A program made the translations under genes and the position numbers. Source: Parelaphostrongylus tenuis (taxonomy: Eukaryota; Nematoda; Chromadorea; Rhabditida; Metastrongylidae). Taken from it: 64,000 bases of DNA. The notes under the pieces are model-generated. The model made no database searches. It saw only the letters and a list, made by a program, of their open reading frames with translations, and was not told the DNA's origin. The DNA lies in the NCBI GenBank assembly GCA_019055375.1, contig JAHQIW010000361.1, forward strand, positions 1 through 64,000, read 5' to 3'. Below, one piece after another: positions 11,601-22,174 of this stretch; the first letter of the stretch is position 1, and every line of letters starts with the position of its first letter.

Positions 11601-11679
11601 GTAAAATTTTCACCATTAATAAAAAATATTATATTAGTGCTAAAATTAGCAAAATGTAAAAGTATCATCTTTCTGCACG

Positions 11680-11682
<3 letters not shown>

Positions 11683-11746
<64 letters not shown>
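11683..11746. repeat. TA microsatellite with CA interruption
   Basis: TA units with TACATA interruptions, about 60 bp. It produces artificial Tyr-Ile frames on both strands. Confidence 0.95.
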
Positions 11747-11747
<1 letters not shown>

Positions 11748-12100
11748 GGGCAATGAAAACATGCAGGGTTCAAAAAATAATTATCAGCCATACTGATTTG
11801 AAGCCTAGCCTTTAGAGAACACTCGAAACGAACGGTATAATATCTGGTAAACACTAGCCAAGGGGAAATAGTCTGTCGAGCACTGTCCATCTGGTATTTC
11901 CCTCACTTGACGGCACACAAATAGTGCGCCTGTGCCTCCTCTACGTAAAGAGGTTGGGTTTTATCCAAGAGAGATTTTCTAAGTCAAGAGACACTGTGCA
12001 ATCGTCGAGGCCGTCAAGGCCGAAACAGGTGCATTGCATTGTATACGTGCTCATAAAAGATCACGTGCGTGGCTCAAAAATTAATTACCAGGTACAAAAC
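11746..12100. mobile_element. Foldback-hammerhead family, degenerate copy
   Basis: The left part holds the outer-arm sequence of the family (a TAATTATCAG block, then GAACACTCGAAACGAACGG). The right part, near 12002-12026, reads CGTCGA, GGCC-GTCAA-GGCC, GAAAC: stem II is perfect but the first core strand is mutated (CUGACGA expected). TGCAAT before the core and ATTGCA after it could pair as stem I. A CATAA block followed by a GATCACGTGCGTGGCTCAAA block continues the arm as in the better copies. Confidence 0.55.
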
Positions 12101-12539
12101 ATTTTCAATGGTGCAATTAAGGCTTTGAATATCAAGGAAATCAACTGGTGGCCGCAAAGAATACATGAGGTCATCTCTACTTCTGTCAAGAGCCTTTCGA
12201 CTTCACAATCTGATTTACTAACGAATTTGAACGATGCATGTTGTTTCTTCAAACTACCATGCTTTAATTATTTTGTGCAAAATCACACCTTATTCAGAGC
12301 AAAGAAAAGCGAAAGGCAAGGCATGGGCTCGTTTGGTGTGGTGGATAGAACGTGACTTTTCGCAAGGGGAATTTATAATTGCACATCACATGAGTCCTAC
12401 CATGAAAAAAAGGATTAGTAAGGATGCAGAAGTTAGAGTTGTACTTTATGTCAGGTATTTAAATAAATTGTCGATGTTTAAATACGAAGTTGCCTTGTAC
12501 AAAATTTAATACAACTGTGAATTCAACTTGACTATAGCC

Positions 12540-12800
12540 GTTTTTATTAAATAAAATATCTTTCGTTTCGAGTGCTTTCTTCAGACCAAAGCTCAAATTT
12601 TAATGTGCCAGAAAATATAGTTGAGCCACGCATGTTATGTGTTTGTTAAGATGAGCTGAGAAAGAGTAGCTGCCGAAGTTCGAAACCGCAAAGTTGAAAC
12701 ACGTGTTCGGGCTCCATAAGTACGCCCCTCTTAAAAGACCACATGACATGCGTGGCTCAAAAATGATTTTCTGGCATATTAAATGAAACTCAATCTGACA
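12540..12800. mobile_element. Foldback-hammerhead family, degenerate copy
   Basis: It starts with the family end ATCTTTCGTTTCGAGTG and the block CAAATTTTAATGTGCCAG. Near 12695 it holds GTTGAAACACGTGT in place of the GAAAC-ACGTGT hammerhead core. It closes with a GTGGCTCAAAAATGATTTT block and CTGGCATATT, the inverted counterpart of the left end. No intact ribozyme core. Confidence 0.55.
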
Positions 12801-13370
12801 TGATGTGTGCTGAGATTCTACCATTATGTTCTACGTAATTGTCTTCCGCCTTAGTCGGTCAGATATACTAATATATTTTATGATGGAAAAAGAGAAGAAA
12901 AGGAAAGAAGAATAATTATATAGCAAAAAAGAGTTTTTCGAAAAACAAAGCCAACGGAGAATGAAAGATTTACTGCGCAATTATGCTACCGCTTCAAAAA
13001 TAGTATCTTCAAATTATTGTAGATGAATACAACAAAACCTATTTTACAGTTCTGTAAATCGCCTTAGAGAAAATTTGATTAACCTCTAAAGGACGGCTAA
13101 AAGAATCAATGAGTGCAGAGCAAGATACGAGATTTTCGCTAATTGGTTAAGGTTTTTTTCACAGTTTTGCAAACATTTATAGACTTCTCGTATAAGTATG
13201 ATAGAAAAAGATTTTTTCGTCTCGCTCACATGATTTTGGTTTAGATAAATGCGTCTTGTAAAGAGGAAAACGTTGGTTTATTACAGAATTATGCTGAATT
13301 TGACGATTGATCAACTGTGTCGAATTGTATGGAGGATTTCACAACAAAAAAAGCTCTACTATCGACCGCT
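12800..13370. other. No recognised gene
   Basis: This is AT-rich spacer. I found no open frame or repeat match in the window. Confidence 0.4.
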
Positions 13371-13374
13371 TCAT

Positions 13375-13918
13375 ATAGATAAGCTCAAAATGTATAATCT
13401 GATGAGGATATGTATGTTTTGAGCTGATAGGTCTACTGCAATACAGGCGCCCGTTTCGTTCTATTGGGACTGATCACTACCAGTCTTCCTCGGTTCAGCC
13501 AATCTCCTGAGGTGAAAGAATCCTTTAAAAAGAATTGACGCCAAGTATCAAATCACCCCAAGTCAGGTGATGTACTGTAAAACGAAACAGGCGCCTGTAT
13601 ACCACTAGATTTGTTCAGCTCAAAACAAGCATATCCTTATCAGATTATATCATTTTGAGCGGGTCTACAAAAAGCGGTTGATAGAAGAGGCATGTCTCAT
13701 TATAACAGCTACGCGCTCCACTGCTGGTCGCCACAATGTCAGTGCATCTTCTGACTTGGGGTGCTTTAAAACTCGGCGTCGATTCTTTACAGAGGTTTGA
13801 TTAAACTCAAGGATTGGCTGAACCGAGGGAGGGTGGTACTAATGAGTCCCAATAGAAACAGACGCCTGTCTACTACTAGGCCTATCTGCTTAAACATGCA
13901 TATTCTTACCAAAAAACT
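13375..13918. repeat. Three-armed foldback repeat
   Basis: The block at 13381-13475 (AGCTCAAAATGTATAATCTG to GGCGCCCGTTTCGTT) recurs inverted at 13578-13660 (AACGAAACAGGCGCCTG to ATTTTGAGC). A wider block, including GGTTCAGCCAATC and CCCCAAGTCAG, recurs inverted at 13755-13915 (CTGACTTGGGG and GGATTGGCTGAACC). So one arm has two inverted partners. No coding capacity. Confidence 0.7.
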
Positions 13919-13919
13919 A

Positions 13920-14220
13920 AAATTCTGATCTACCATAATTTCATACAAGACCTAGGAGTCAACATAGTTGAAAAATGAGAACAATGAGCAAATTACAATG
14001 AAAAAAGTTAACCCATGCTGTATCCGGTACTAATTCATCGATAACTCTCATTATTACTAAGTTCATATCAATCCTTCATTTATTTCCAGCCATTCAGAGC
14101 TGAAGCAAGCAAGAAAAGGTTGAGTACTTATCTATAATGGAAGAATTCTGAACGGTAAGGGACAAAAGCGTTTGAATAAAAGACTCAAAACCTTGGCATT
14201 ATTCTGTAGTTTCCTTTGCT
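13920..14220. other. No recognised gene
   Basis: A short AT-rich gap between a foldback and a Penelope fragment. Nothing is supported. Confidence 0.4.
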
Positions 14221-15050
14221 TCAGCTCACACGAGGTTTTTAATACAAGTTTATTTTGTAGAAACTTGTACAACAGAGATTGTATCCTTGGCTAATGTTTC
14301 GGCAGTTTTGTCATCCTCAAAGCCTGACCGACCTACATCAACTTAGTCAAACACTTCCGTAACCATAGCAGAAAAGAAGGAAAAGAGAGAAAGAAAGAAG
14401 TAGGGGAAAAAATTTGAATAATTTCAAAGCGTAAAATAATCAGCTAGATTTGACTCACCGTTTTATTGTCATGGTATCCACTATATATGTAGACCACCTG
14501 CACTGAGTCTTACATGGACTAAGTGTGTGCTTGACACACATCCGTAAAGATCAATCTAAGATATGGCGCGAAATCATGCGTGACTAGGAGGCACTCATCT
14601 CTACGATTTATAGCGGGGTTTTTGGAATGGATCCAAAACGCGTCAAGGAGTTTGCACGCCGAGGTCTTGCGATCTTGTGTAAGGATATTTACTTTTACAT
14701 CAAAATCGTCCCCCTTGTGTATCTGTGTCCTGCACGTACCTAGTTAGCTATTTGTTCTAGAATTATATTTATCGGTTAGGTGCTCTTTTATGCGGATATA
14801 CAGTGGCCTACTCGTATCGCCAATGTACTCGTTGCCGCACGCCTTGCAAGAGATTGAGTAGACTGTACCCTTACCCATGCAGTGAAGACCAGCGTGTAGA
14901 TAATTTTCCGTAGCATTAGAATCTACGCTTTTATCTGAAGGTGCTATTAATGTGGTAGGAAATCCCAAATTAAATAACACTATTTCAAACGTTATCGGTC
15001 GTTCCGCCCCTGCCCCGTTCTCCCGTTCCGTGAGTTGGTCGGTGAGCAAA
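14220..15050 (-). mobile_element. Penelope-like element fragment, minus strand
   Basis: Read on the minus strand, the frame from 15049 gives the segment before the nuclease (LFNLGFPTTLIAPSDKSVDS), then GTVYSISCKAC, NEYIGDTSRPLYIRIKEHL. After a frame break near 14750 the C-terminal half continues: GDDFDVKVNILTQDRKTSAC, LLDAFWIHSKNPAINRRDE. It ends near 14296 with a worn hammerhead-like terminus. This is a GIY-YIG nuclease as in the 10.9-kb copy but a different subfamily; the 39.5-kb terminus belongs to the same subfamily. Dead copy. Confidence 0.85.
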
Positions 15051-15234
15051 GTCGCTGAAAAGATTCATAGGTGAGTACAATGTGAAGGCAAGTCATAGCA
15101 ACGACTTGTTAGTGAGATAATCGCCTGATCTGCAGCGTTACTCGACAGTGGGCTACCGCATTAAGCGTTAAAACGGAGGCAACTATTGTTATTTTGTCAA
15201 AGATTTTTTTACAGCATCGATAAAAATTTTAATT

Positions 15235-15600
15235 AAAGACGTGTGATCTTGACACAGCGGAATATTCTGTACACGCTGCCATGCTTTTCGTGCTTTTAGC
15301 AAATTATACTCGTGCTAAAAATGAAGGCGAAATACTAATGAGATATAAATTTTTTTTCTGCATGCTACACGGTTAGGAGAGGGTTTTTTAAAAACTGGCA
15401 GCGTGTAGTTATAGGCAGAGAGTTAAACTTTGCAATAGCTGCAAGTACTCCTATGAGAACTGCCTGTTCAGCGAATGAGAGCGGCTCAAAAATTTGTCAC
15501 CGCTTGACATACGAGTACGAACAATTCTTTTACACTCAAACATCTTTCGCTGGACAGAGGTTTCCACTGAGATTTTCAATAACCATTCGATAGCACAAAT
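15235..15600 (+). repeat. Chimeric repeat with a Penelope-derived junction (R4-related)
   Basis: It opens with a remnant resembling the Penelope pre-nuclease segment (a TACACGCTG block) and switches abruptly to CATGCTTTTCGTGCTT, unrelated to Penelope. The same switch at the same point occurs at 32055-32075. Further right, AGTACTCCTATGAGAACTG and a CAGCGAATGAGA block match the right arm of repeat R4. No gene. Confidence 0.5.
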
Positions 15601-15657
15601 CTCAACAATCTCAATGATTAGCTTGGTTTTTTAGAAGGACGTTTAATATGATGTTAG

Positions 15658-17100
15658 AACTGAAAGATCATTATGTTTCTCATTCGGCGCCGAGTCGGTC
15701 GCGCAGCGCAATTTACATGTGGTGCCAGATGAGCGCCTGGTGTTAAGCTCAATGTTCTTTTAGCTGTAACGACGAACTATGAAGTCTCTCTCAAAAATCA
15801 AGCATATCCTTGAGACTTTTGAGTTAAATTTGTAGATTTTATGCCGTCGAAGAATTGCTGAATTTTTTGAAGAAAAGCGTTGCTCATTAAAGATACTCAA
15901 GTGTTTAAAAAAACATATTCTCTTCCCTGTTATATTGTAACACAGAGACCGTTCAGAAAATAAAGTATATGTTTCAATTTTCTGAGATTTGGCTATCAAA
16001 GAATTGCTAAAATGTCTACAAAGAGAGGAAAATGTGTTTTTTCGAATGTGGGTGCTGATAGGGGAAGTATCATGCGCAATGATGAACGGAAGCTCTTTCT
16101 ACACTCACTCAAACTACATATTGAAAATAAATCCACGTAAACCTCGATTAGAAATGTTTAGTTGTAAAAAAATGTGTTTTCAAGCTACGTTCTCGCAATG
16201 TAGGCGATATAAATGCTCAATAGGGGTTGTAAGTTTTTTTTTTGTACAAGGATGGGTGTTATCCCTGCAAAATGAAGGATTTCAAGAGGACTAGTCACTT
16301 TTTGTATCAAAAAATCTTAATAGAAGGTTCATTCGTGATATTCCATCCTTTATGTAAAGATAAGAAACCTCATAATCAGTCTAGATTCTGTCTATTTTTG
16401 ATCTTATAGTATACCCAATATGTGGAGTACTGTGCAAAAACGTTTGCGTCGGCCGGGATTCGAACCCAGATCTCACTCTTTCCGGTAGCGTATGCTAACC
16501 ATTGCACTAGCGACGCTCGTTTTACACAGCATTCTTATTTACGCTATAACACGTTGTCTGCCAACAGCCAACCGTCGACGGTCTGGCGTGGTATTATCGA
16601 TATCCAGTGGGTATACTATAAGATTGGGTATACTATAAGATCTTACCACTGCAAGTGGTAGTCAAAATACACAGAATCTAGACTGATTATGAGGTTTCTT
16701 ATCTTTACATGGAGGATGGAATATCACGAATGAACCTTCTATGAAGATATTTTGATACAAAAAGTGACTAGTCTCTTTATAAACTGTTGAAAACCAATTT
16801 TAGCTTTAAAATTGCCGAGATTAGGGCTACCGAATAATTACCAATAATGCAACGAAAGGCCGCTCGCAGACTCCAGCGGTGTAAACAACGCGAACTAATA
16901 GGAATTAACGACATTTAAGCTCTTGAATATATCTAGAAGTTTACGGAGAACTATGTTCCAGCTAGAGGCGCCATAAGAAAATTGTGTATTTAAATGGACA
17001 CATTCCGTCTCAAAAGAGTTAGATTCCTAAAACAGCTGCTATTTTTGTCTCCACATCATATTTGTAGAACGTAATGGTTTCAATATGTAAGCATTTCATC
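15658..17100. repeat. Interspersed repeat R5 with long inverted arms
   Basis: 15658-16350 matches 31195-31920 in inverted orientation: shared blocks include CGCCTGGTGTTAAGCTCAATG, CTAAAATGTCTA, GTGGGTGCTGA and GGATTTCA. Within this copy, 16289-16399 is an inverted repeat of 16660-16770 (GACTAGTC...CTAGATTCTG), flanking the tRNA-like palindrome at 16400. 16800-17100 resembles 19340-19780. It encodes nothing recognisable. Confidence 0.65.
16400..16645. mobile_element. Palindromic tRNA-like element, copy 2 (one arm mostly lost)
   Basis: The left arm on the minus strand is well kept: an A-box-like block CTAGTGCAATGGTTAGC, then GGGTTCGAATCCCGGCC and GACGCAAACGTTTTTGCACA. The right side retains the GGTATACTATAAGATC terminus (twice) but has lost the second tRNA-like body. 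It sits at the centre of the inverted arms of R5. Confidence 0.7.
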
Positions 17101-17447
17101 ATTCTTGAGACAACTCAATTATACTTATATCGAATTTGTAAAAATAAACTTTATAAATGCTGTCAAATAAATGCGTAATGGGCCATCCTCCAATCGTTGG
17201 ATAAACATAGCTTAGCGCAAATTCCTCTTTCATAACTTTATTCAAACAAATCCATCACTCTTCAGTTTAGCAAATTTGCTTGCCCTCATTTGAGACCGAG
17301 TTCAGCCAAAGTTTTTCCACCGAAATTGTCACAGCTAAGAATCAAAACGAAAAATTCCTCGGATCCAAGAATGAGATGCAATCACACAGCTTGAAATTAT
17401 AGCTATACGTTAGTTGTGCAACCCTTTTCAAGTTCAGCATATTTAGT

Positions 17448-17928
17448 TTGGCCGATTGCCAAAAGCATGTGCTGTCGCGAGAGAGAAACTTTAGTTCAAC
17501 ATTGATCGGAGTACAATGTCGCGACTGTATCAGTGTAGCCGGAGCTGGACTTATCCTATCTCAAGCGCAACTTGTAACGCAACTGTTCTGCACTAGGAAG
17601 GATGGACATGTGTTTGGGAATTTTCGAATGAACAGTCAGAGAATATCAGGTTCAGACGTGAAGAAGCTAAAGAGAATTACTCATATTCTTGGACGTAGAA
17701 ATTACCCCTTTGAAAGTGGCAACTTTGGGAGACGATATCGAAAACCAAGCAAGAAAAGTTAATAGTGCACTTCCTCTTTTCTCTTCCCTACAAACAAAAA
17801 ACCCGGAATGTGCACCAAGCACCTACAAGTGTTTGAATGATAAGATAGAGGGGAAGAGTGTAGCTACACATGGCACTCCTAAGGCCCATAAAAAACAGTA
17901 CCTGATATTTTTTGAACGAAGGCAGTAG
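17448..17928 (+). other. Unrecognised overlapping frames
   Basis: Two frames (17448-17762 and 17689-17928) overlap in different phases. The first ends in a basic segment (DVKKLKRITHILGRRN); the second has a hydrophilic stretch with HGTPKAHKKQ. No splice signals clearly join them and I recognise no family. They may be a decayed gene or chance frames. Confidence 0.15.
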
Positions 17929-18149
17929 ACTTCAAGATTACATGAACAATTCCTTTGATCACCATTCTTTGGAGTTAATTTTAAAATAAACGAAATCTTG
18001 CAAATGAATCCAACAACTTACGAAAAATGTTGGGAAAACTTTGTGAGGGATAAACACATGAAAATGAATCAAATGTAAGAAGTGTGGGATGCATTTAGTA
18101 GATGGGATCGCGAGTCATGTAAATAGATAGTGATTACTTATAATTTTAT

Positions 18150-18415
18150 CAGACCTGTGTCACAATTTCTTCCACTGTGCGTATAGCGCTTTTTCTAACA
18201 CTCGATTTCTTTCCTCGCCTGCTTGTAAATCTCATTTTTTGACAAATGTCGCAGAATACTGGTCGCACACTTCTTCTCGCAATCTCGAAGATAGCCAGCT
18301 TGGAGCGTTTAGTATGGCAGTCGGTATTGATTTCCAGATGGTGCTGGGAGGCTGTAAGATCATTTTCGTGCCGAGCCGTGACTTGCATCAATAGCCAGTC
18401 CGCCACAGCTCCCTA
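18150..18415 (-). repeat. tRNA-headed SINE, family D, copy 2
   Basis: It has the family layout: a CACTGTGCG block near 18174, CAGAATACTGGTCGC, CTTCTCGCAATCTCGAAG. On the minus strand the head reads GAGCTGTGGCGGACTGG. More diverged than the copies at 9735 and 42985. Confidence 0.5.
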
Positions 18416-18634
18416 AATATACAAAAATCAGTATAAGGAGATAGTTTTGATATAATGAGCATGTGATGACGTCCTATATTGTAACGATACCACGCCATTC
18501 TGCATTGATGAGTGGTTAAGTTCATGCTCTTTCTCAAAATTTACTCGGTGTTACCATTCACAGACCATGAAAGCTTTGTAAACATCAAATATGTCATGTG
18601 CGATTATTGAAGAGTTAGAATATAACTGGATCTT

Positions 18635-19030
18635 TCGTTTTAAATGTTTTCTTGAGACCACGCTCAAATTTCAATATGCTAGATAATCATTTTTTGAGCC
18701 TTGCAAGTGGTCTGTCATATAGGGCAAACTCATAAAGTCCGGTACACGTGTTTCGACTTTGACAGTCTCGTCAGTCGAGCGGTACCCTTCGTCTTTTGCC
18801 AAGTGTTCGTCGTTGCCTACACTTAGTATTGGGGGCTGCAACACCCCGAGAGGGTTGGCAAAAGACGAAGGATACTACCCGACTGATGGGACTGTCAAGG
18901 TCGAGGCACGTGTATGGGCCCTATTAGTTTGCCCTGTAACAGACCACTTGCTTGTCTCAAAAAATGATTATCTGGCATATTGAAATTTGAGCGTGGTCTT
19001 GAGAAACACTCAAAGCGAAAGGTATGATAT
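18635..19030. mobile_element. Foldback-hammerhead element, well-kept palindrome
   Basis: A near-complete palindrome of about 400 bp. The left outer arm (a GAGACCACGCTCAAATTTC block, TCAATATGC, GATAATCATTTTTTGAG) is repeated inverted at the right (AAAATGATTATCTGGCATA, TTGAGCGTGGTCTTGAGAA). The inner blocks also pair: CCCTTCGTCTTTTGCCA against TGGCAAAAGACGAAGG. The left arm carries an intact hammerhead core on the minus strand; the right arm carries a mutated one on the plus strand (CTGATGG... GAGGC). No open reading frame of note. Confidence 0.8.
18739..18780 (-). ncRNA. Hammerhead ribozyme core, foldback copy at 18.7 kb
   Basis: On the minus strand: CTGACGA, GACT-GTCAA-AGTC as a 4-bp stem II, GAAAC, then ACGTGTA. 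All invariant core residues of a type I hammerhead are present. Stem III would be the self-complementary ACACGTGT, so it is very short in a monomer and could form properly in a dimer. Stem I complementarity is weak in this copy. Core at 18750-18774. Confidence 0.65.
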
Positions 19031-19329
19031 GTCAACGATACCAGCCAAAAGCGATCGAGTATACAACACTGACAAGGTTCTTTAATTCTGATAGAAAGAC
19101 TTAAAAACTTCTCAAAATTCCCAAGCAAATAATGAAGATCGTCTGCCTATCGATTATCGTTGTGTGCAGCGATTTCAAATATAGCTTTGGAAGAGAGCGT
19201 CATCTAAGTGAAGCGCGATTTTCGATTCTTATCTACAAATTTCCTAAATGTTGCGGGAAAAAAATCCAAGTACTTTGTATTAGAGCTGTAGAAGAGATTT
19301 TTTTCTACAGACCTATAGAGGCAAACTTT

Positions 19330-19790
19330 TTTTTTGTTTCACACTGCCAAATGAACCCTCTATGAACTTCAAGCGGTTGGCTACTTTAAGTGCGAAATAT
19401 GATCTTCTTTTTGACTCAACACTGCACTATATAAGTTCTTTTTGAAAACCAGCTTGAGCGTCGGAGAGACCACAACCGAGCAAACAGCGCAAACTGAGTG
19501 TGAACCATAAAATTATTTTTGCCGCTACAACACAGTAAGATGAACCTTTTGCACACCAAACAAATTATTGAAATCGCCGAGATTAAAACTATTGAATGAC
19601 TACTAAAAGTTCGAAGAAAAAATATTACGCAACAAGAATTGCCTCTAGAAAATCGTGTGTCCAAATGGATACATCCACCCCAACCGAAAGGTTTGGCAAG
19701 AATCATATCTCTAGTAATGTGAGAAATCGAGTTAACGGTTTTTCGACAGAATCGACAGCTTAAGCCAAGGTGAATCTGGCCACAATTCAA
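19330..19790. repeat. R5-related repeat fragment
   Basis: It shares blocks with 16760-17040: ATGAACC(C/T)TCTATGAA, TTGAAAACCA, AAAT(T/C)GCCGAGATTA and TGGA(C/T)ACAT. The order is conserved with insertions. No gene is supported. Confidence 0.4.
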
Positions 19791-19799
19791 ATTGTTCAA

Positions 19800-20660
19800 T
19801 GCAGCGAAATAAGTGTTTATTTAGAAAACAAAAATCAGTGAAGGCACGACAAACTGGTTTCTTGAACATTTCATTCTATTGTCCGGATTATACATTTTAT
19901 TAATTGCGCTTTGACTGGAAAACTATCCTGATTAGCTTAATGAAAGAATAATCACAGATAAGCAAAAATTTTGTGGATTTGCTGTGCAAAAAAATAGATT
20001 CTTATCAACAGCGTTTACAAGCGTATTATTAAGAGGAAAACCCGATGAATTCGAAGAAAAACGCATTTATGACGCGATTTAACTATGAGTCAAAATTCAA
20101 ATCGAAAATGCTCTGCGAAAGTTCATTCTGGATACAAAATTTTATTGCGTAAGAATTTGACAACGATCGAAGATGTCAGTGACAGCGCTGGTCGGGTGAC
20201 AATGTCGTTAACATTGACCACAAAATTATCGTCCAGTGAATCATGAACATCTGAACACTTACCTGTCTTTTTTTCAAAAAGTTTCCACCATGAAACTCAT
20301 TTTCCTCCTATCCTACCGTAGATTTTAAGTAGTCAGCATGACCCTTCTGCATCTGCAAGCTAAATAAGACGTCGACCCTTAAGTGCTTCGGCGTTTCGTG
20401 CATATCACTTACTCATACCACGCTATTGTGGTGTGGTTGTGATGTAGGTGACCATAATCAACATCAATCATAGCGCGAGCCTTTTTACGGCTTCTAAAGG
20501 CTGCCAATAGACAGATTCAATTAACATCATTAGCACACCACCACTACAGCGCTGTACTTGATGTTTAGGCTTTGCAATCGCTCTAGAATTGCTATACTTA
20601 GTACTTCCGCATTCGCATAGAGATACAATATCTTCTGTTCATTAGGCAAACTAAGACGAA
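19800..20660. other. No recognised gene
   Basis: This is AT-rich spacer. No frame, RNA or repeat match is supported. Confidence 0.4.
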
Positions 20661-20664
20661 TAGA

Positions 20665-20784
20665 ATGACGAAACGGCTGGACCCTCTGCGTCCTCGTAAA
20701 AAGCACTTAGTTGTGAAACTTGAGAAGAATCAAGACGCTCCACTAGGCGTGGACATCGAAGACGTAGGCGAGACTCCGAAGTAA
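20665..20784 (+). CDS. Small open frame, possible first exon
   Basis: A 39-codon frame that looks more like coding sequence than its surroundings. It starts MTKRLDPLRPRKK and continues HLVVKLEKNQDAPLGVDIED to ETPK. The segment VVKLEKNQDAPLGVDI vaguely recalls the first strand and GLGF-type loop of PDZ domains, but this is a weak resemblance in a very short stretch. The end reads CCGAA|GTAAAG, a plausible splice donor, so it could be an exon whose partner I cannot find. No family is claimed. Confidence 0.25.
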   Translation: MTKRLDPLRPRKKHLVVKLEKNQDAPLGVDIEDVGETPK

Positions 20785-21094
20785 AGGTCGATTTTCTTAC
20801 ATATGATCAAAACTGCGTGAGAAACTCCTAAAGTGTCCCAGATAAATTTTAAAGATCCAAAATTGCATCAAAGGGAGGAATGCACTGTGGACACTTGTCA
20901 TCTCGCCAGACACCAGGCTGATTTTCTCTAGCCGGACCCTTGCAAGCCTTTATACGTCAAGTTCGCAACAGCCGGGAGTCTTCAAAGAAAAGCACGGTGT
21001 TTTTTGGAAGAAGTGTTTGTTATGCCACAAGAAGTCTTCTTTTTCATCATTTCATAGCAGTGTTATGATGTCATAACGACATATCATATAACGC

Positions 21095-21185
21095 TGAGTT
21101 ATATGCAAAACTTCGAGCCTCGCTCGGGATTGCACCCATCATTACATCATTTCCGAGGGCGGTGATGACTACTGCACTGTTGGGT
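21095..21185 (-). repeat. Solo tRNA-like repeat
   Basis: On the minus strand: an A-box-like stretch AACAGTGCAGTAGTCA, then a mutated B box GGGTGCAATCCCGAG and GCATATAACTC. It resembles one arm of the tRNA-like palindromic elements. The mutated B box (GTTC changed to GTGC) argues against a functional tRNA. Confidence 0.4.
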
Positions 21186-21282
21186 CGCCTATTCTGATAT
21201 CAGTCTTGCTGTCATCAAAATGTCGAAGCCGTTAGAAACCAACCAGCAGCGAATTTGACCTGAGCATCAGGAGAACAGGCAC

Positions 21283-21860
21283 CCTGGTGGTGCAGTGGTT
21301 AGCGTGCACTCCTTGAAATGTTCGGGTCCGCTTATCAATGAATAAGTGAAGTACATATCACACCGTACTACTATTGCTGCAATCGTATTACAATCCAACA
21401 TATCTCTACTGATAAATCTGAGCAAAATGTTGAGCTTTTCTAAGAGTCAACGCACACGAGAGTCATTGGTCGCTACGCAACGTGAATTAGAGAGCGCTTA
21501 CCAAATTGGATCCACCCCTATTGTCGCTATCCGCGGCAGAACTGTTCACCTCAGCACTTCAAAATCTTATGTCTTGCTTACAATATGTATGCGCACCTTC
21601 GTGTGGCGCTGCGTTAGAGGTGTTCTCGTCATGCACGTGGTCGATGGTTCGACTTAGCGCTCCCTCCGGGGTCGATGAATTTGCAAACTCGCATGAGAGC
21701 TAAGCATCCATGACTTATTACATCGTTAGGTCACCACAAGTCATTATAAAGGCTGATATATACTCAATCAACTCGAACACTGCTTAATAATGTCGAATGC
21801 ATAACACTTTCTCAAAGATTGATCAACGCGGAAAGCTTCAGCTTTTATACCTTGCTTCGC
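21283..21860 (+). repeat. tRNA-headed SINE, family B, copy 2
   Basis: The head GGTGGTGCAGTGGTTAGCG is an A-box-like start; a GGTTCGAATC-type B box is not clear. The tail blocks (a CAAGTCATTATAAAGG block, ACTCAATCAACTCGAAC, GATTGATCAACGCGGAAAGC) match the ends of the copies at 2563 and 58685. The middle is longer than in those copies and includes overlapping chance frames. Confidence 0.5.
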
Positions 21861-22174
21861 GTTCAGCACCGAGATAAATTGTGGATGCATAAATGTACAT
21901 GCCACATAAACTCAGAAATCAATACCGTTGACCAGAAACTTTTCAAAGGTGATTAGTATCACCTCCATCGCCTACTGACATGGCGGAACTCTTCACTCTT
22001 CAGTGTGAGCGATTTTGTATTTTGTAAGTGCACGAACGGAAGTATCCCAAGAAAATGTACCTGAGCCAACAAAACCCCTGAATTAACTTATTAGGACGTA
22101 CCATATGTTTTGGTACTAGAGCTATAAACACCAAATCTATTAACCGGAATTTATGAAACCTGTATAATTTCAAT

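Noticed and set aside
11550..11890. Frames on both strands with Tyr-Ile runs
   Set aside because: Created by the interrupted TA repeat and Penelope tail.
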